A DNA stretch of 64,000 nt from Neodontobutis hainanensis (GCA_024349245.1 JALDNG010000087.1:362501-426500); one strand, 5' to 3'. Positions 23,845 through 38,512 are shown, counted from the first letter of the stretch. A program made the numbers and translations. The notes: generated from the sequence alone by a model not told the origin.

Positions 23845-25175
23845 ATGTCTACCCAATAGAAGTCTGTTGTCGTTCATTAATTCTTCGTCCATGAAATCCA
23901 ACTCGAATTAACAGAGACAGAGAAAAAAAAAGGATTTCAGATGACTGCCCAGGCTAGTCTTATAAAACTTTGCAAACTGTGTAGAAAGTAATTCTGGAGT
24001 TAAAAAAGTAGTCAAACTAATGCAGAAATCCTGCAACTGAGCTCAAGTACAATGTCACACAAATATATGTTCTTGACTTCTTGACAAACCAATCCTCAAA
24101 GAAGCATTATCTCATGCATAAATGTATATGCATCGTTACAAATGTGATTGGTTCATGATTCTGAGCCTCATCCTCACATTTGACCTCAGTTACTGCCACA
24201 TAAGCACTTCACTTCCTCATCTCTCTAAATAGCATTGTTGGACATATTTTACTGTAAATGAAGGTGATAGCAGTTAAAGCAAGCTGTAAATGGTGAGCTC
24301 AAAAAGCCCCCAAAACTGTCTTTTTTTCAAACAAGCGCTAGTAATGTTTGGTACTTTTACTGTCCCCGAAAGATAATGGGTTTTAGACTGGAATAGATAA
24401 AAGTCTAAACTAGAGGTGGTCATGGTTATCATTTAGACACTGCAGTGACAAGAAAAGAAGAAGTGAAAGTTGCAGCTGTGTTTACAAAGTTGCTCTGACT
24501 GCTGAGAAGGCTTCTTCAGATCAATCCCATCTCAGTCTTAATATAGCCATAGATCCATATTCAACTTTTGATGCAACACAAACTTTCTTGTCGAACTACA
24601 ACAACCGCAGCGCTCCTCTGTGAATATGCAACGTTGCACTGGAGTCTGAGAATAGCAGCAGGAATAAATTATAACAGAAGCACCACAGTGGAGCGCGCAG
24701 CGTTCCTCACATCACTGAAAAGACTGGGACTAAAGCCGTGAGGAAGCAGTCTTTAGGAGGTTCATAAGAGCTTCTACAAATGGCTTATTTTAACTTTGCC
24801 TAATACAGCCATCTGCAGCAACAGTGACTGCAAACTGAGCTGCAGCCCCTCGCCACCATGAGGGACGTGTGTGTGCAGGCGTCTCAGCAGCCAAGAAAAA
24901 ACTCAAGACTTGCAGTGGACATGACAGGATCAGGAAACCAAAATATGAGAAAATCAATACTATTTGATAAAGTATAGTTTTCCATTCAGACATCATAACA
25001 GGAACCCACATTTTTCATGTGTTTTTATAAAATTTTTCATTATTTTACCCAACGCAGCAGGGTTTTAAACCTTAAAATAATGAAAAAATTTCTTCACATA
25101 TCACAATACATTACACAAATAAGTGAAATCTCCTAAAACAATCAGTAGAAGATACTATCCCTCAATGTATGAAAA

Positions 25176-25385
25176 AGGGGTGGTGAAAAAAAAAAAATCG
25201 ATTATTGATTAATCGCGAGTATGTTATCGACGAGTATGAATTGATTATTACATTTTCAAAAATCAATTATTTATTTATAAAAAAAAAAAATTGCATTTTT
25301 TTTATTTTGTAAAAAATGTTATACCAGGAGTCACAAACGCGCCCAGTTCCAGTTAGCAAGCGCGTGTAACGGCAGCCAATGTAAA
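25176..25385 (+). mobile_element. 5' end of the hAT element carrying the BED/transposase ORF
   Basis: The sequence begins GGGGTGGTGAAAAAAAA and continues with ATCGATTATTGATTAATCGCG and similar short inverted ATCGATTA units. This is typical of the subterminal region of fish ZBED-type hAT elements. No matching right terminus or 8-bp target duplication is visible past 25860, so the element appears truncated on its 3' side. Confidence 0.5.
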
Positions 25386-25860
25386 ATGCAAGAACCAGGA
25401 ACGAGCAACCAACCGATCCACCCAGCTCCATCTGGGCTCAAAGCAAGCGTGTGGGTTCATTTTGGTTTTTATGGCAGGAGCTCTAAACATGTTGATAAAA
25501 CGCATGTCGTCTGTCGACATTGCCACACTAAACTGAAGTACTGCGGCAGAGCTATGGATGATAGCCACACGGGCGCTAATATTTGCGAGTTTCTCAAAGT
25601 TGTGGTGGACGAGTGGGGGGTGGAGACACACGACCTGGTTCTAGTCACCGACAACGCTCCAAATACGAACGTGGCTGCAGAGCTTGGCAACTTTCTACAT
25701 GTCCGTTGTTACGCTCACAGCCTAAACCTCTCCTGCCAACAAGCGCTGAAGTTGCCGGCTGTAGCCCGACTGTTTGGTCGAGTCATATGGATCACCGCCT
25801 TCTTCCACCGCAGCACCACAGCCAGTCATGTGCTGGAACAAAAGCCCTACTCGGTAAGCA
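25386..25860 (+). pseudogene. Internally deleted BED-finger hAT transposase (ZBED-like)
   Basis: The plus-strand frame encodes about 158 recognisable residues. Residues 19-54 look like the first half of a BED zinc finger: aromatic residues in SVWVHF (W23, F26) and the C-x2-C pair C43 and C46. The zinc-binding His pair is missing, because at about residue 56 the frame jumps to the second half of an RNase H-like hAT core: DSHTGAN, LVTDNAPN (D89 would be the second catalytic Asp), then RCYAHSLNL and LPAVARL..GRV, ending HRSTTASHVLEQK. The first catalytic Asp, the all-alpha insertion domain and the C-terminal dimerisation domain are absent. After VLEQK the similarity is lost, perhaps through a small frameshift. 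A full-length member of this family would be about four times longer. It cannot be an active transposase. Confidence 0.75.
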
Positions 25861-25870
25861 AAAGGCTTAA

Positions 25871-28800
25871 AATTAATTTAAAAATAAAATATTTACTTTT
25901 TGTAATAGAAATGAATCTATTTTAAAGATTGCATTCCACTGCAAAACCTAAATGTACAAACAAAAATTTTAGACCTTATGAACGGTGTCAGGAGGGGGCA
26001 TGCTAAAGGTGCAGCAGGCTGCTAACCTGTATGAGGTGCAGCTGGTGCTGTAAGCGGAGTGACCTTAGCCTAGACGCCTCATACTCTACACAGCTTGTTT
26101 GTACATTTCTTTTTACAGTTCAGTTATGTGTTTGCATCCATGTATTGTCTATATTAGCCCATAAACTGCTGTCACTGCCAAGGAGTTGCCTACTTCATAT
26201 AGAGCCACATAATCCCCTGCTGCTCAGTTAAACCACCCGGCCAGCCTCCAAACATGTACCAAACACAAGCTCAGCGAACATCCTCCAGACTTCATGTGCA
26301 TGTTCAAACATACAGACCAGGAGAAAGTCCGGGGTAAAGTCTAGATATTCTTCAGAGAACATTGTAAAAAGTTAATTTGATAGAGACAAGTATGTTACAT
26401 TCAATATGTCACAAGCATACTACATTTACAGCCAAGTCTAATTGCCAGCCTGTTTCCAAAAGGGCAAACAACAAACCACAGACAAATACACTGACAGACA
26501 CTCACTAGAGTTATTATTCATCTATCCTTGCAGGTGTTCGGATGGTCAGAGAAAGCATCACAACCTTCTTGCTAGGAATCAGAAGCCAACAAACCACTAA
26601 GGAATACAACTATTCCCAAATGTTACATGTATTCTCTCTAAGATCAAATGTTATCAATGTTGATGCAGCACATGGCATATTAAAAGAGAATAAAACGGCC
26701 TCTTAAAAGGTAAGACACTTACTCTCTCCTCTTTTCCTGGCAAAGCACTCAAGTCTGTCCTCACACGGCTAAAAGACAGCTCGCTGATATCAACATTTGT
26801 TTTCAGATTACCGACTCAAAAAGGTGTCCTGTGGAGCTGTAAGCCTCTATTAACACAGTACAAATCTGTTATTTCTTTTCATTAAACTGTCAGGCATGAA
26901 CAAAGATATTTACTTTAATAATTATAAGACAAAGAAACTGTCCAAGAAATAAGACTATTAAAACTTCAACAAAAAGACACGTTTTTGGCATCTCCTATAT
27001 TAAACCCCTTCAATCTATGATGTATTTTACTGGGTAAAAAACAAAAACAAAAACTACCAACTTAAATATATAATAACCTTATGGCAATGGGAACTTAAAT
27101 GTTTCTATGGTGCTCCATTCTGCTCTAAATTACGGATGAACAAACTTTGAGGTGCTGTCCATTGCTCGTTTAGTGAGACCTAAACGTGGACCAAGTTTAA
27201 GATACTCTTATTCACATTAAGCTAGTCTGTTTTTCCACATCTACAATACATTTTTCCCAGACTACCCAACAACACTACTGCATGAAACAGAATTTGAAAT
27301 AAAAGGATGATTGCAACAGTGCACTACATTAAATGTCTTATAGGGAGCCATTTTTACAACTGACCTAAGATAACAGTACTTTTGTTTTCAGTCACAGCAA
27401 AAAGTGCTGGGAAGTAATAGTCATTTTGAAAAGTGGAAAGCACCCAACAATCATTAATTGTGCTTGTGTCTGTACAACCCTGATGTTACAGTAAATTAGT
27501 CACTTTAAAGCCCTTTGTGTTAACCAAGGTCCAGTTACACGGCAGTACAAATGTTGATATGGTCCAAATCATAGTTGTTTGAAAAGGATACTAATGGACA
27601 GATTACCTTTATTACATGACAGTGCTGCTGCATTAATCATGGAGCCAGCAGCAATTGAGTAAAAACAATACAGTTAAGTTGTTCTTCTTGTTTGTAGCAG
27701 CTTCACTGAATTTACATCAGCGCTGAAAAGTCTCTGAGGCCAGCCCAACGAAAGATGACACTATAGTGATATTAAATAATCTCTACTTTAGGATTAAGAA
27801 AGTCCTACTCAGCGTGCAATAATAGCATATGTAGCATTATAGACACACTTATTAATGCTTATTTTTCTAAATTGCAGTTTTGAAAGAGTGACTACTATTT
27901 TAACAAATGCAAAGTAATTCAGCTCACCTGGATAAAGTGGAGCGACCCTTTAGTTTTATATCAATGTGAATATGTTGCTGTTTATATAAATTAAGACAAA
28001 AGAAAGGTGTTAAAATAAATTGTCCTGAGAATTCTACTAAACTGAGAGTTTTGTCTCGTTAGGTTTAATTTGTAACAGCATTCAGCTTTCTGTTCAGTCA
28101 AGCAGAATTCATTAAATCGTCTTAAACATACTCAGTGCAACACAACAACTCAGTACTTTGCTGTCAATTCTAGAATTAAGATAAATAATGATTTTGATTG
28201 TGAGTAAATACAACTTTAAACAAATAGTTACATTAACAATTCTCAAGGTGATCTGTTTCATAGAAATTTTCAGGTAAAGTTAACTAAAATTTGTGTACAG
28301 ACCAATGTCAAAAAACCCAAAGTATGAACGACAAAAGACATCTAAATAGTGTAAAGAGGCCTAACATTCATGCTTTTGCAGATATATAATAAAAAAAAGC
28401 TGCATTCAGACACACAACACGTGCTGCTGCTGGACCCTAAGCTAGTGGCTTAACTTCAAAAAAGAAAAATACAACTGCAGTAAAAATCTCCACTCACTTT
28501 TAATTGGCCTAGCGTTAGAAGCCTGTGGTCTTTGTTGCACTGATGGCTTGCACTAATGGGCCAAAGACCGACATCTCACCCTCTGTGCGCTCACTTCACT
28601 CTACACTGACAACATCTTTAAGATTAATAAAGCTAAACTCAATCCGTCAATCACGCTCAGAGTGGTGTAAGTGCATGTGTGGCTCCTTGGGGCCCGCCGT
28701 CGGTCAAAGGCTTCACTGTAACTATATTAAAACCTACAAATCCGGCAGCCCTTCAGCCGACCAGCAGCCTCCTGTGGATCCAGTTTGACAGTGACTCGTT

Positions 28801-31800
28801 ACCTTGGCTGCAGCTCCGGAGGCCAGCTGAAGCTGTTAAGGGTTGTGGCTTGGAGTTCATGAGTACACTGGATCTAATACAGGAGGATGTTTTGTTTGTT
28901 AAAGTGAAATACTTTGTTCAAAGTAATTAGGTTTGACAGTTGAGCGTATCCGGATTACTGCCATACTTGAGATAGCATTGAATTTTAAACAAACAAATTA
29001 TTATTTGATCAAAGTTTGTAGAAATATTTGAGAGAAGCTCAGAAAATTCCTTGAGGAAACCATGTTTACAATTTAGAGGATGGAAATGCAGAGAATAGGA
29101 CCTGTATTAAATGTTATTTTAATAGATGGTATTTAAAAAAGTGTCAAAGGATCCCAAGTTTACAAAAGTATAACTGAAGTGGTCTTTGAAGACAACAGCT
29201 AGCCCATCACCACGGCCCTGAAGTCTGGGGTTGTTAATGAACTTGAGTTCTATGCTCATCACAATTTAGTCAAGTGTCTTTTTCTTTTTTTATTGCCACA
29301 ACAGAATAGGAAATTTACTAAATATGAATTGTCTTAAGACTGGGCTTCCACAGAATAACAATTGCATAAATCATACAGTTACACGTGAAGTATTCAATTC
29401 TTTCATCTTCAACTGCAGTTGAGCAGTGAGACGCTTCATTGTATACACATGCCTAATGACCTGTCCCAAAAGATATGGGTATGATCACCCACAAGTCCAC
29501 CATTTCTCCAACAATATTTTTAGACAGAAACAGGGAGTTCTGAAAAAATCTGGTTTTGACCTTCCAGAGTTGACCGCCTTCCGTGACCATCACATATTTA
29601 CAATACAATACAAGTGACCTTGTATTAATTAGTGCCATTTCAATGTTAATGCAACAGCAATAGCTTTTTCTTCAGAATGAATCCCAATAGTTTTGAGGTT
29701 GTATGAACGTCTCTGAGTTTACCCGTTTTTGTACGTCTGCTGAATAGTACTGTCCTGATTGGCATCGACATAGTGTTTGAAGAGTACGGTTTGTAGTTCC
29801 AAGATCCCAGGTATGAGCTCAAGAGATTGATGGATAAATCTGTTTCAGTGAGGGAGGGCCCGTTTGGTATGATTTGATCAAGTAGTCACGTGACGCATTG
29901 CAGGCTGTGTGAATAATCGGAGAGTTTGAAAAATGCAGCAAATTCCAATGTTAGCCCAATGTTATTAGCTTTTGTCTTCATTTACATTGATTTTGTAGTG
30001 TGCCAAAAAAAAAAAAAAAAACTACTCCTGTTCAAAAACACGTTTAAGTTGTCCACAAAAGGAGAAAATGGACTGTCACTCATTCTGTGATTCAACAGAG
30101 AGGACACACAGAGGAAAGTCAAGACCTGACATTTAGCATTTACAAATGTGTCTTTTCAATTATTATCGGGCGCCAGTATTCTGGAAAATCTAATTTGGTG
30201 CCACTTGCCATTTTTTGTCGACAGCGGACAGTATAACAATCAAGAACAAACTACAAGGTGGAAAAGTCCCTAACAGGAGGATGACAAAGCACAATGACTT
30301 CAAGTGCATTTCCTCAAATTTGCCTGAAATTGCCTATTGTAATAATAACAGTAGCTTTCTAATGTATACTAGATGTGCATTTAGAAAGGCAGCACATCTC
30401 TCATTTCTGCCATTGCTGTGTCCCGGTCCACTGAGATACACAGCCAACTAAACATTACCGCAGCTCTCGTTATTACATTCAGTCCATTGGTTTGCAGAGA
30501 GAAGCTCTGGCCTCCAGGTAAATCACTCCTGTCTCATGAGTGTTCTGCTCAGCTGAGCTCTGCGGTCCTGTCCCGACTGTCAGATCAGACCTGAGATATG
30601 GCCAAGGGCTTGCTCTGATGCACAACCAGGCGGAAAGCCCTGCGCGTGTATCAATCACTCTGTACATTACTGTACCACCAGAAGGTCTAGATTTAAAGGG
30701 GAGTCTAAACGGAGGATTGGCAGGTTACAAGAGAGAGTTGTACCGACAGACAGTTTCATAACGGATACAAAATGTTTAGAGCTTAGTATAGTTTGTGGGG
30801 CTCACCCAGCAGCTATGAAGAGATATTCTCCACATAAACACTAGTTTCCTTTTTTATACCACTGAAAGCTTTAATGTTTATTACTAGAAAAATAATGAAA
30901 AGGCCATTTCAGTCAACAAGAATATAATACATGTTACAAATATTTTATTAATTCTATTTACGCTTAAAGTATTGTATTCTCTAAGGCATTGGTTGCGTTT
31001 TATTCTGTCGCACTTTTTCTACAGGCTTTTTAGAACGTCTTGGCATTGGTGGGGATAAAATGTAATTCAGAGTTGTTGCATGTCAGGCTAATGCTTTGTG
31101 GCCATCTGATGTTTTCTGGAGTTCATAAATTGAATGTTCAAACCCTGTATAATCCCACTACAGTATCAAGTTCAGGTTCCACTATTTAGTCACAGATTTA
31201 AAAGCAAGGTTTCACAAAGAATCATTTTGAAAGTAAAAGTTTCTTTTGTGTTCCTCATTAAGACCATTTCCCACAAGTTCCTTCACACTCAGGGTTCATT
31301 TGACAGGTGCTGTATTACACTTGAGAATGTGACTGTCAAACTGTCGCTGACACAAGTGAGAATTTTTTATTCAAAGGAAAGAAAAATGTCAAACTAAAGG
31401 CTTTTTAATGTAAATATGTGCTCTCTATATTTGCGTCAGTTAAGTACTCTCAGTGGTGGCAGTCTATAATATTTATTTACTCTTGAAAAACACCCCAGAC
31501 TAAACTGATTGAAATATAATTATACCATAATGCAGTCATGTTAAGGCTTAAAAGTGCATTGCCTCCTCCACACACTCTTACTGAACTAATAACCTTCCTG
31601 CTTTTGTGGAGAACACAAAAAAGACGGAACAAATATCTGTCTAAGCCACTGAAAAAACTGAATCAATCATGGGTCAGATCAAGTGCCTGTTCATCAGCCA
31701 ATAGTGGAATGAGGAAGTGTTAAAAGAGACTGACCAACCTTTTTTAACACTTCCTTATTCAGAACACTGGCTCTGTTTGACCCCATTCCAAAATATAAAA

Positions 31801-32597
31801 TCCTGATGGCATAATCATTCCCCGCGAGCCACTTTGGGTTTTGTTAATAGGCGCTCAGTCCAGGAATTATTGTTCCATTCAGAAGTTTAACTGTCGAGTA
31901 AAAGGCATTGAAGACTGCCACATGTGCAGTGATGACCTGCTGCTGAAACTTTACTGTCCATAAAATGTACAATATAATGGAAAAATGTTTCTTTAACTTG
32001 GGCATAGGGTGGCTGTGGACTGTTTCTAAAATGTAGCGGTCTATATGCTATGCTCTGGTTCTCTGATTGGTTGTATGTTCAACTAACTGCGTCAATCCAG
32101 AGGCAGTTTATTCTACGCATGTTGGTACTGCCCCCTGATATTTATATATACAGTATATCTAATTGAATTCAGAGATTGTTTAATGTACGTCCATTAGTTT
32201 CTCCTAATTGAGAGTGAAAAGACCTATTCTACTCGATATATTATGTATATTACACAACTTCCTTACACAACAGGGCAAAGTATGAAGTGGAAAAAGCACA
32301 ATTTGAAATCAAAGCTAAAAGCACATGGCTAATTTTCATACATCTTCATTTAATTAAGATGGTGAGGGATTTAAAAAAATCTAAAACGCCTGAAAACATC
32401 TCTTCCGTCAACACCTGACTGACAAACACTAAATTCTACTTCCTTTCCATCTATTACTTTTCTTCAAAAAAACTATTATATAGTATATTATATATTATTT
32501 ATATATTATATATATAGACTATTAACTGACTAGTTTTGGGGGCACTTGTTTTTTGTTACATTGTGTTGTTAAAATTGCTTCCATTGTTTTCCACATT
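25871..32597. other. No supported gene
   Basis: Mostly AT-rich unique-looking sequence. An 18-base A run lies near 30006. Short ORFs at 28525-28930 and 30215-30761 have no domain, splice or codon-bias support. No transposable element was recognised. Confidence 0.4.
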
Positions 32598-32640
32598 TGT
32601 AAGTCACTTTGGATAAAAGTGTCTGCAAAATGACTAAATA
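32598..32640 (+). repeat. Short copy of the 'CTTTGGATAAAAGCGTCTGC' teleost repeat
   Basis: GTAAGTCACTTTGGATAAAA, then GTGTCTGCAAAATGACTAAA, is the reverse-complement orientation of the motif at 20660-20712. It is a fragment of the same dispersed family. Confidence 0.65.
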
Positions 32641-32719
32641 TAGTATGTAGTACGAAATACACTGTAATTGCTATAAGGTAGATATGTGTATCTGAGCGGT
32701 GTTTTAATAGTCTAGTTTT

Positions 32720-33239
32720 CATTTACATTATACAGTAGTTCAAGTTCAAGTAGATACAACTATACAATAAGGGAATGTTAAAAAAGACATAATACAATTT
32801 GAAATAAAGTTAAATAAAGCAGCGCAAGGCAAAAGGCAGATAGTGTGCACATCAATGAAGTGAACAACAGTGCAGATAAAAGGTTTTTTGGTGCAAAAAC
32901 AAAAGCTTATTAAGTCTGATTAAAGTGACAAAGGGCTCAAGAGCGGTTATTTTATTTAACTGACTGATGAGGTGGTGGAATGATGTCAGTTCCATGGAGA
33001 ATGAGGTAGTGAGCAGACCAATGCTGCACAAAGTGACTGGTGCATGTCATCATATATTAGTGTGGGAGGGGGTCTAGGGCAGAAGTGGGACGGGGGGCAA
33101 GTTCGGGAGCGAGTTCACGGGTCAGCGTCCTGACAGCCTGGTGTCAAAGCTATAAGGAATAGGGCTTGCCTAAGCCAAAGATTTCAGATGCTATGGCTCT
33201 AGGAGTTGACAATACAAAAAGTAGCCCTCGTCTTAAACC

Positions 33240-33268
<29 letters not shown>
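32720..33268. repeat. Probable dispersed teleost retro-repeat ending in poly(A)
   Basis: Phrases such as AACAGTGCAGATAAAAGG and GAGTTCACGGGTCAGCGTCC, then TGACAGCCTGG, resemble a common fish interspersed repeat. A run of 28 A (33241-33268) follows about 100 bases later and could be a retroposition tail. The poly(A) and the repeat may be unrelated. Confidence 0.4.
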
Positions 33269-33270
<2 letters not shown>

Positions 33271-35834
33271 TGTCCACCTATGTTAAATGTCCTAAAACCT
33301 ATGGTTTATGGACATTCAAAGACAATCTGAACCACTTAGCACCACATGTTAAGGTTTGCTTGCTCTAGTCGCCTGGACCTACAGACTCTTTCATAGTGAG
33401 CTCATTTTTCTGTAAGACAATAGCATTCCACATTCATGACTTTATTTCAAACTTACAAAGCCAATTTATCTCACATGTCGGAAATCAACATATTCAGGCT
33501 GCTCAAATTTAAACATTGCTTCCTATTGGTACATTGGACTTGAACAAGTCCCATTAGATTGTTTGTCCAGAATGTATTTACTCCTGTAGAGTGAAAGACT
33601 GAAAAAGCAATTCCACTTTAATGCATTTTTATTGAGGCCTAAATCCATTTACAGACTTTATTTGTAAAATCCTTAACTAATACATTTAGCCTCTGACTTC
33701 ACGTTTACTGCCAGTGAACCTCAGGATGCAGCGCTGTGGCTGGCTGTTACTCAGAAGGCCTCTGAATGGGGCCATACAATGGTGGGAAGCTGTTGGAAAG
33801 ATGGTGAACACTCAACATCTACAAAAGGAATTTTGTTTCAACAATTTTATTTCTGAATTTAAATGGTTTGCAATGTCAAAAGTGTGTGGTTGACGTATCT
33901 TATTAGAACTTATCATGTCCATATATCTGCAAGGGACTCTCTAGTGGTCTTTGCCCAATTGTCTAAAGCATGTTCCTATTGTAAAGTGGAGCTTGTTTTC
34001 AGTTACTTTAATGGTACATTCATTTGTTCTAAAAATGTTTTGATTCAGTGCTATGAGAGTTAGGTTCAGGCTACTCCACACAGTACTATATGCCATTTAA
34101 ATGTGTAGGGATCAAGCCCGAATTCTTGCTATTGCATTCTGAGCTTAACATTTTCAGTTCAAGTCTCGAGTTTAAGGAAGATTTTGTTTCAACTGTGTAA
34201 GATTAATTCTTTGTTGATTTCATCCAATCACAAGAATGATGTGGACACCGATTAAAGACGTACTAAAACAGAGTTCAAGTCCAAAACATGGTCTGGACAA
34301 TTAAAGCTCGACCATCTGATTTTGTTTTTGCCGTCCCAGTCTCAACATTTGCGTAGTAACCTTTTGTGCTTATTTAATAAAAAAATTATAATTAAAAAAA
34401 AAGATAAAATCCTGACCATTTTTCCACAAAATAATAAACATTAAATTAAACCAAACTTTAAAACTTACCTTATACTATTAGCTTTGGTAGACTCATTAGT
34501 AAAAAACAAAAAAACTTACAACAACTTACTACATTGTACTTACTACCACTTTTCACAAAACTTGTAATTGAGTGATGGGACACATCTTTGCCATTGTGGC
34601 AGAGGAAAAAAGATCTGAGGAAATCTGCAAAACACATCTAATCCAACTCTGCGCTCAGATAAATAGTTAGACAAATGTATCTCAAAGTGTAGGATAATTT
34701 AACTGCCACCATTATTGTATCCTTTTATAGAACTGCAAACACAAAAGTCTGCACAGGCCTGAGCAGCACAATGCCTCAACTGATTGCTCAGACACTTTTT
34801 TGTAAAATTGTCAGAATGAATTATCATAATGTGCCATAGCTCATTGTCATTTCAAATGCGGCAGAATCATTTATCAGCAGTGCACTTTGAACACAGCTTC
34901 CCCTCTGCCTCTTCCAAATGTCTCATTACATATTTACCTTGGATGCAACATTCATCAAAAGCACCTCTGCATAAGTTCACTGCATTGGTAAAGCCCTGAG
35001 CTGTCCCGTTTGATTGTATGCTAATGAGTCCCAGTTTGGATTTGATTAATTGTGCGGCAGTGAATAGACATCTGGGTAAACAGGCTGTGTTGCAGGAATA
35101 TGCAGCAACACAGATCGTAGTCTCTGGGGTTTTTTAAGTTGACCCTTCCCAACGTCTTGGCACTTACTGGAGTGTGAAGGAGAGGTCAGCGCAAGAGTTC
35201 ACAGAGTGAGTTCAGTTGTTTGACCATTTTTTTAAAAAAAAAGGTACAGCATTCACAAAAGCATTTCAAAACAATTCTAAATTATCTATGCGTTTTGATT
35301 GTTTGCAGTCAAGCGATTCTGAAGATGCAATAAAATGAGATGAAGGACAGAAATAAACAGCAGAAATAGAAATAGAGTCTTATTCATGGTTATTCTGTGA
35401 GAACCATAATTCCCCATCAACGTCACCCTCACTTGACAGATGACAGATGTTTAGAACTTATCACTCTTGCAACTCAGACATTTTGCAATAGCCCTGACTC
35501 AACAAGTTTCAAGCAAATCCAAGATTTCACACAGATTTTGGTGTTGATATCATGCTTATATTTTTCACCTTTATAGACAACTACCTTAGAGACCCATGAT
35601 GGAAACTTTTGTTGGTTGGACCAGCCATAAACCATGCAATACATTTACTGTGTTCAAACCTCACCCGCCACCTTCCTAAGTTGAACCACTGCCTCTGTAC
35701 CAGATTGACACATGTTGTATTTGTTAAGAAATAAATATTCAGGAAGTTTATAAGTTATCATTGTCTTTTAGATACTTGTTGGAGCTTCAGATTGTCTTTC
35801 AATTTGAAGATGAGTAATCAATAATACCTTATAT

Positions 35835-35854
35835 ACTGAATTAAGACTGTATTT

Positions 35855-35918
<64 letters not shown>

Positions 35919-35938
35919 TAATACAGTCTTAATTCAGT
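35835..35938. repeat. Long palindrome centred on (TA)28
   Basis: The arm at 35835-35858 is the reverse complement of 35915-35938 at 23 of 24 positions. Between them lies an uninterrupted (TA)28 tract, itself self-complementary. The whole 104 bases can fold into one hairpin or extrude as a cruciform. Confidence 0.9.
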
Positions 35939-38511
35939 TACGCATTATCTTGTAAATTTTCCTGTAAAATATAGTTTGCTGATGTCATCAACATGCAACT
36001 TTAACAACCTGACCCAATCTGGTAACAACACCTGCCCTCCATCTGAACTTTGACCCGCAGCAGCACCCGGAAGTGACCTCAAGTGCACCAAAGCTATTGT
36101 CTAATTAGGCCTCAACCATTGTAGTGCCATTAAAATACAATTTGTCACCGTTTTTAACCAACAGCGAAATGTCAGAAATGCATTGTAAAACAATGTTTAT
36201 ATTGTTGTTATTGGCTGAGGTTGTTGCTTCACCGGCAGCATGTACAGTCACACCTCCTAAAATGAAGTAGAGGTATTCTAGACCCTATTTTTATTAGCAA
36301 CTTGGCACATTTGATTGCATTGTTTTGTTTCTGTTCACTGCTATTTTATTGTTTAAGAATGAAGACTTAAGGGGATAAGGCTCTTCACAGTCAGTGGGTT
36401 TGTGGTAGGACCTTCCCTTTGCTTGGAGATTTGGAAAAATGCTCACCTGTTCAAATCACAGACCAACTACATACAACATAAAAAATATGTTCCAAATGAA
36501 CTCAAAGTTTATACATTTAGTCACAACACTCAAATAAATGTTGCTAAAAACCTTCTCTCAGCTTAGCTTGTGCTATTTGCTTGTTCCAATGCCAATATCT
36601 AATATTTTTTATATTTTCTCTTTGTCCAGTAAAAGATTAAACTATATCTTTAAAAACTACTAAAGTCTGTCTTGGTGTTTGAGGAAATAAGATTCAGGTT
36701 TTCAGGTTCAGAAAAAAAACTCTTGAGAAACTGCACTATTCAAAAGCTTCCACAATGCAGGAAAATACAAATCTGAAAAGGGCAGCAATGATGTCCTGTC
36801 AATTCATGTCTGTGTCAAAGAAAACTTGATGTGAGTTTTGACAAGACACTGGCTGTGCGTTTGTTTGCGAGTGATGGAAAGATGAGAGTAAACACAAGTC
36901 TAACAGACTGAGATTGGAATTTCAAAGCAACATTCAAAACAGAGTCTAGAGAATTGACAATCTCTCAACACAAAACTCTATAGAGGCTTTCATCTGCTTG
37001 AAGTTGGAGAGAAAAAAACAAGTTTGTAGTAATGAATGCAGTGGAGCTCAGAAACCTGTTTGCAGAGATTAGCTCAGACAGATACAGATGTTAATGTGAC
37101 CTGTGTGGCCAGATTGACATTTACAATTTGGGAACTTAGCCAGCAATTGCATATTTATATCTTCACAGCGACAGGCAGTGAAGGAGCAGGTGTAACACTT
37201 TTTGGTACAAGTAGTGAACGCTGTTAACTTCATCTACCATCAGTACACCACACACACACATAATTCAAAAGACAAGTACTGCAATTCTATAACTGGAATA
37301 TGTTTTGACATATTTGAACTATTAACGTCCAGTCATGGCATGAGGAGTGTGGAGAAATGGGTTCATTAGTGGAGCACTACTGTCAGAAATGTCAAACTCA
37401 ACTCAGCAAATGTAAAGTCAGGATATGGTCACATGAGGTTGCAGTGAATAAGACCCACACTCAGTAGAAAGCACATTTACAAGCTCAGTACTAAACATGT
37501 TTGTGTATAATCTTATGACACTCGAGTCATACTTCACTGTCAAATAATATTGGTCTATATCAGTTCTGTTCTGGAGTTAGTTAACCAAACAAACTTCTGT
37601 TTTTGAGCAAACAAGTCATGGTTAGACAGCTCAATCTGACCACTGTCTTTGTCTAAGAATAAATGCACCAGATGAAATCAATGAGTCAGCTAGGCTCCAC
37701 TCAGGCTAATGCTGCGTTCTTGTGGTCAGATGCAGAATGGACATGCAGCAGCTGCTCATCTGTCAGTCACATATCCTAGGTTTGTTAGCTCAACAAGGAT
37801 ATTTTAATTACTGTGATTAAGGTCAAACTCAGGCACATTGCGTTTTCAATTTCTCTGGGGGTACGGCAAATGCCCCACTACAAAAACTTTTTGAGCAAAA
37901 AAAATTTAATGTTGTGACTAAATTTAGGAGTAAAAAAAAAAAAGTAAAAAAAAGAAAATCACATTTCTTGATTCAGAAAAAAAATGTAATCTTATTAATA
38001 ATTATTTGGGAAAAGAAAAATTTTCACTGCTAGATTTTCCCTCAAATATTCCCCATTCTAAAAAATTATCCTGCCTTTTCTTGATTGTGCTGAACCTGTG
38101 TTTAGTTTGCATCATCAACATCATCATCATCAAACAAACCAAAGTGGTTTTAATAAAAACACAAGTAATGCGTCTCGTTTGTGCTTCTGAAGAACTGCAG
38201 TAAAATGCATTTCAATCTGGTAAATAATTATATATATATATATATATTTTTTTTTACAGAAAATTGCGACTTTGAGATGAATAAATGCTAGATTAATTAG
38301 ACACTGTAAACATTTCCCTCATTAGATCATTTTTGCTAGACTAAGTTTATAATTAATTTGAATAAAATACAAATTCTGTAAACTGTGCAAAAAAAAAAAA
38401 AAAAGAAGCCTTTCAAAATGCATGATTCCTTGTAAATAATTAATAAGTGCATGCTCATACTGAATTTGCAAACATATTCAAAATAAATTGGTTTGTGCTA
38501 GTAAATTAATG

Positions 38512-38512
<1 letters not shown>

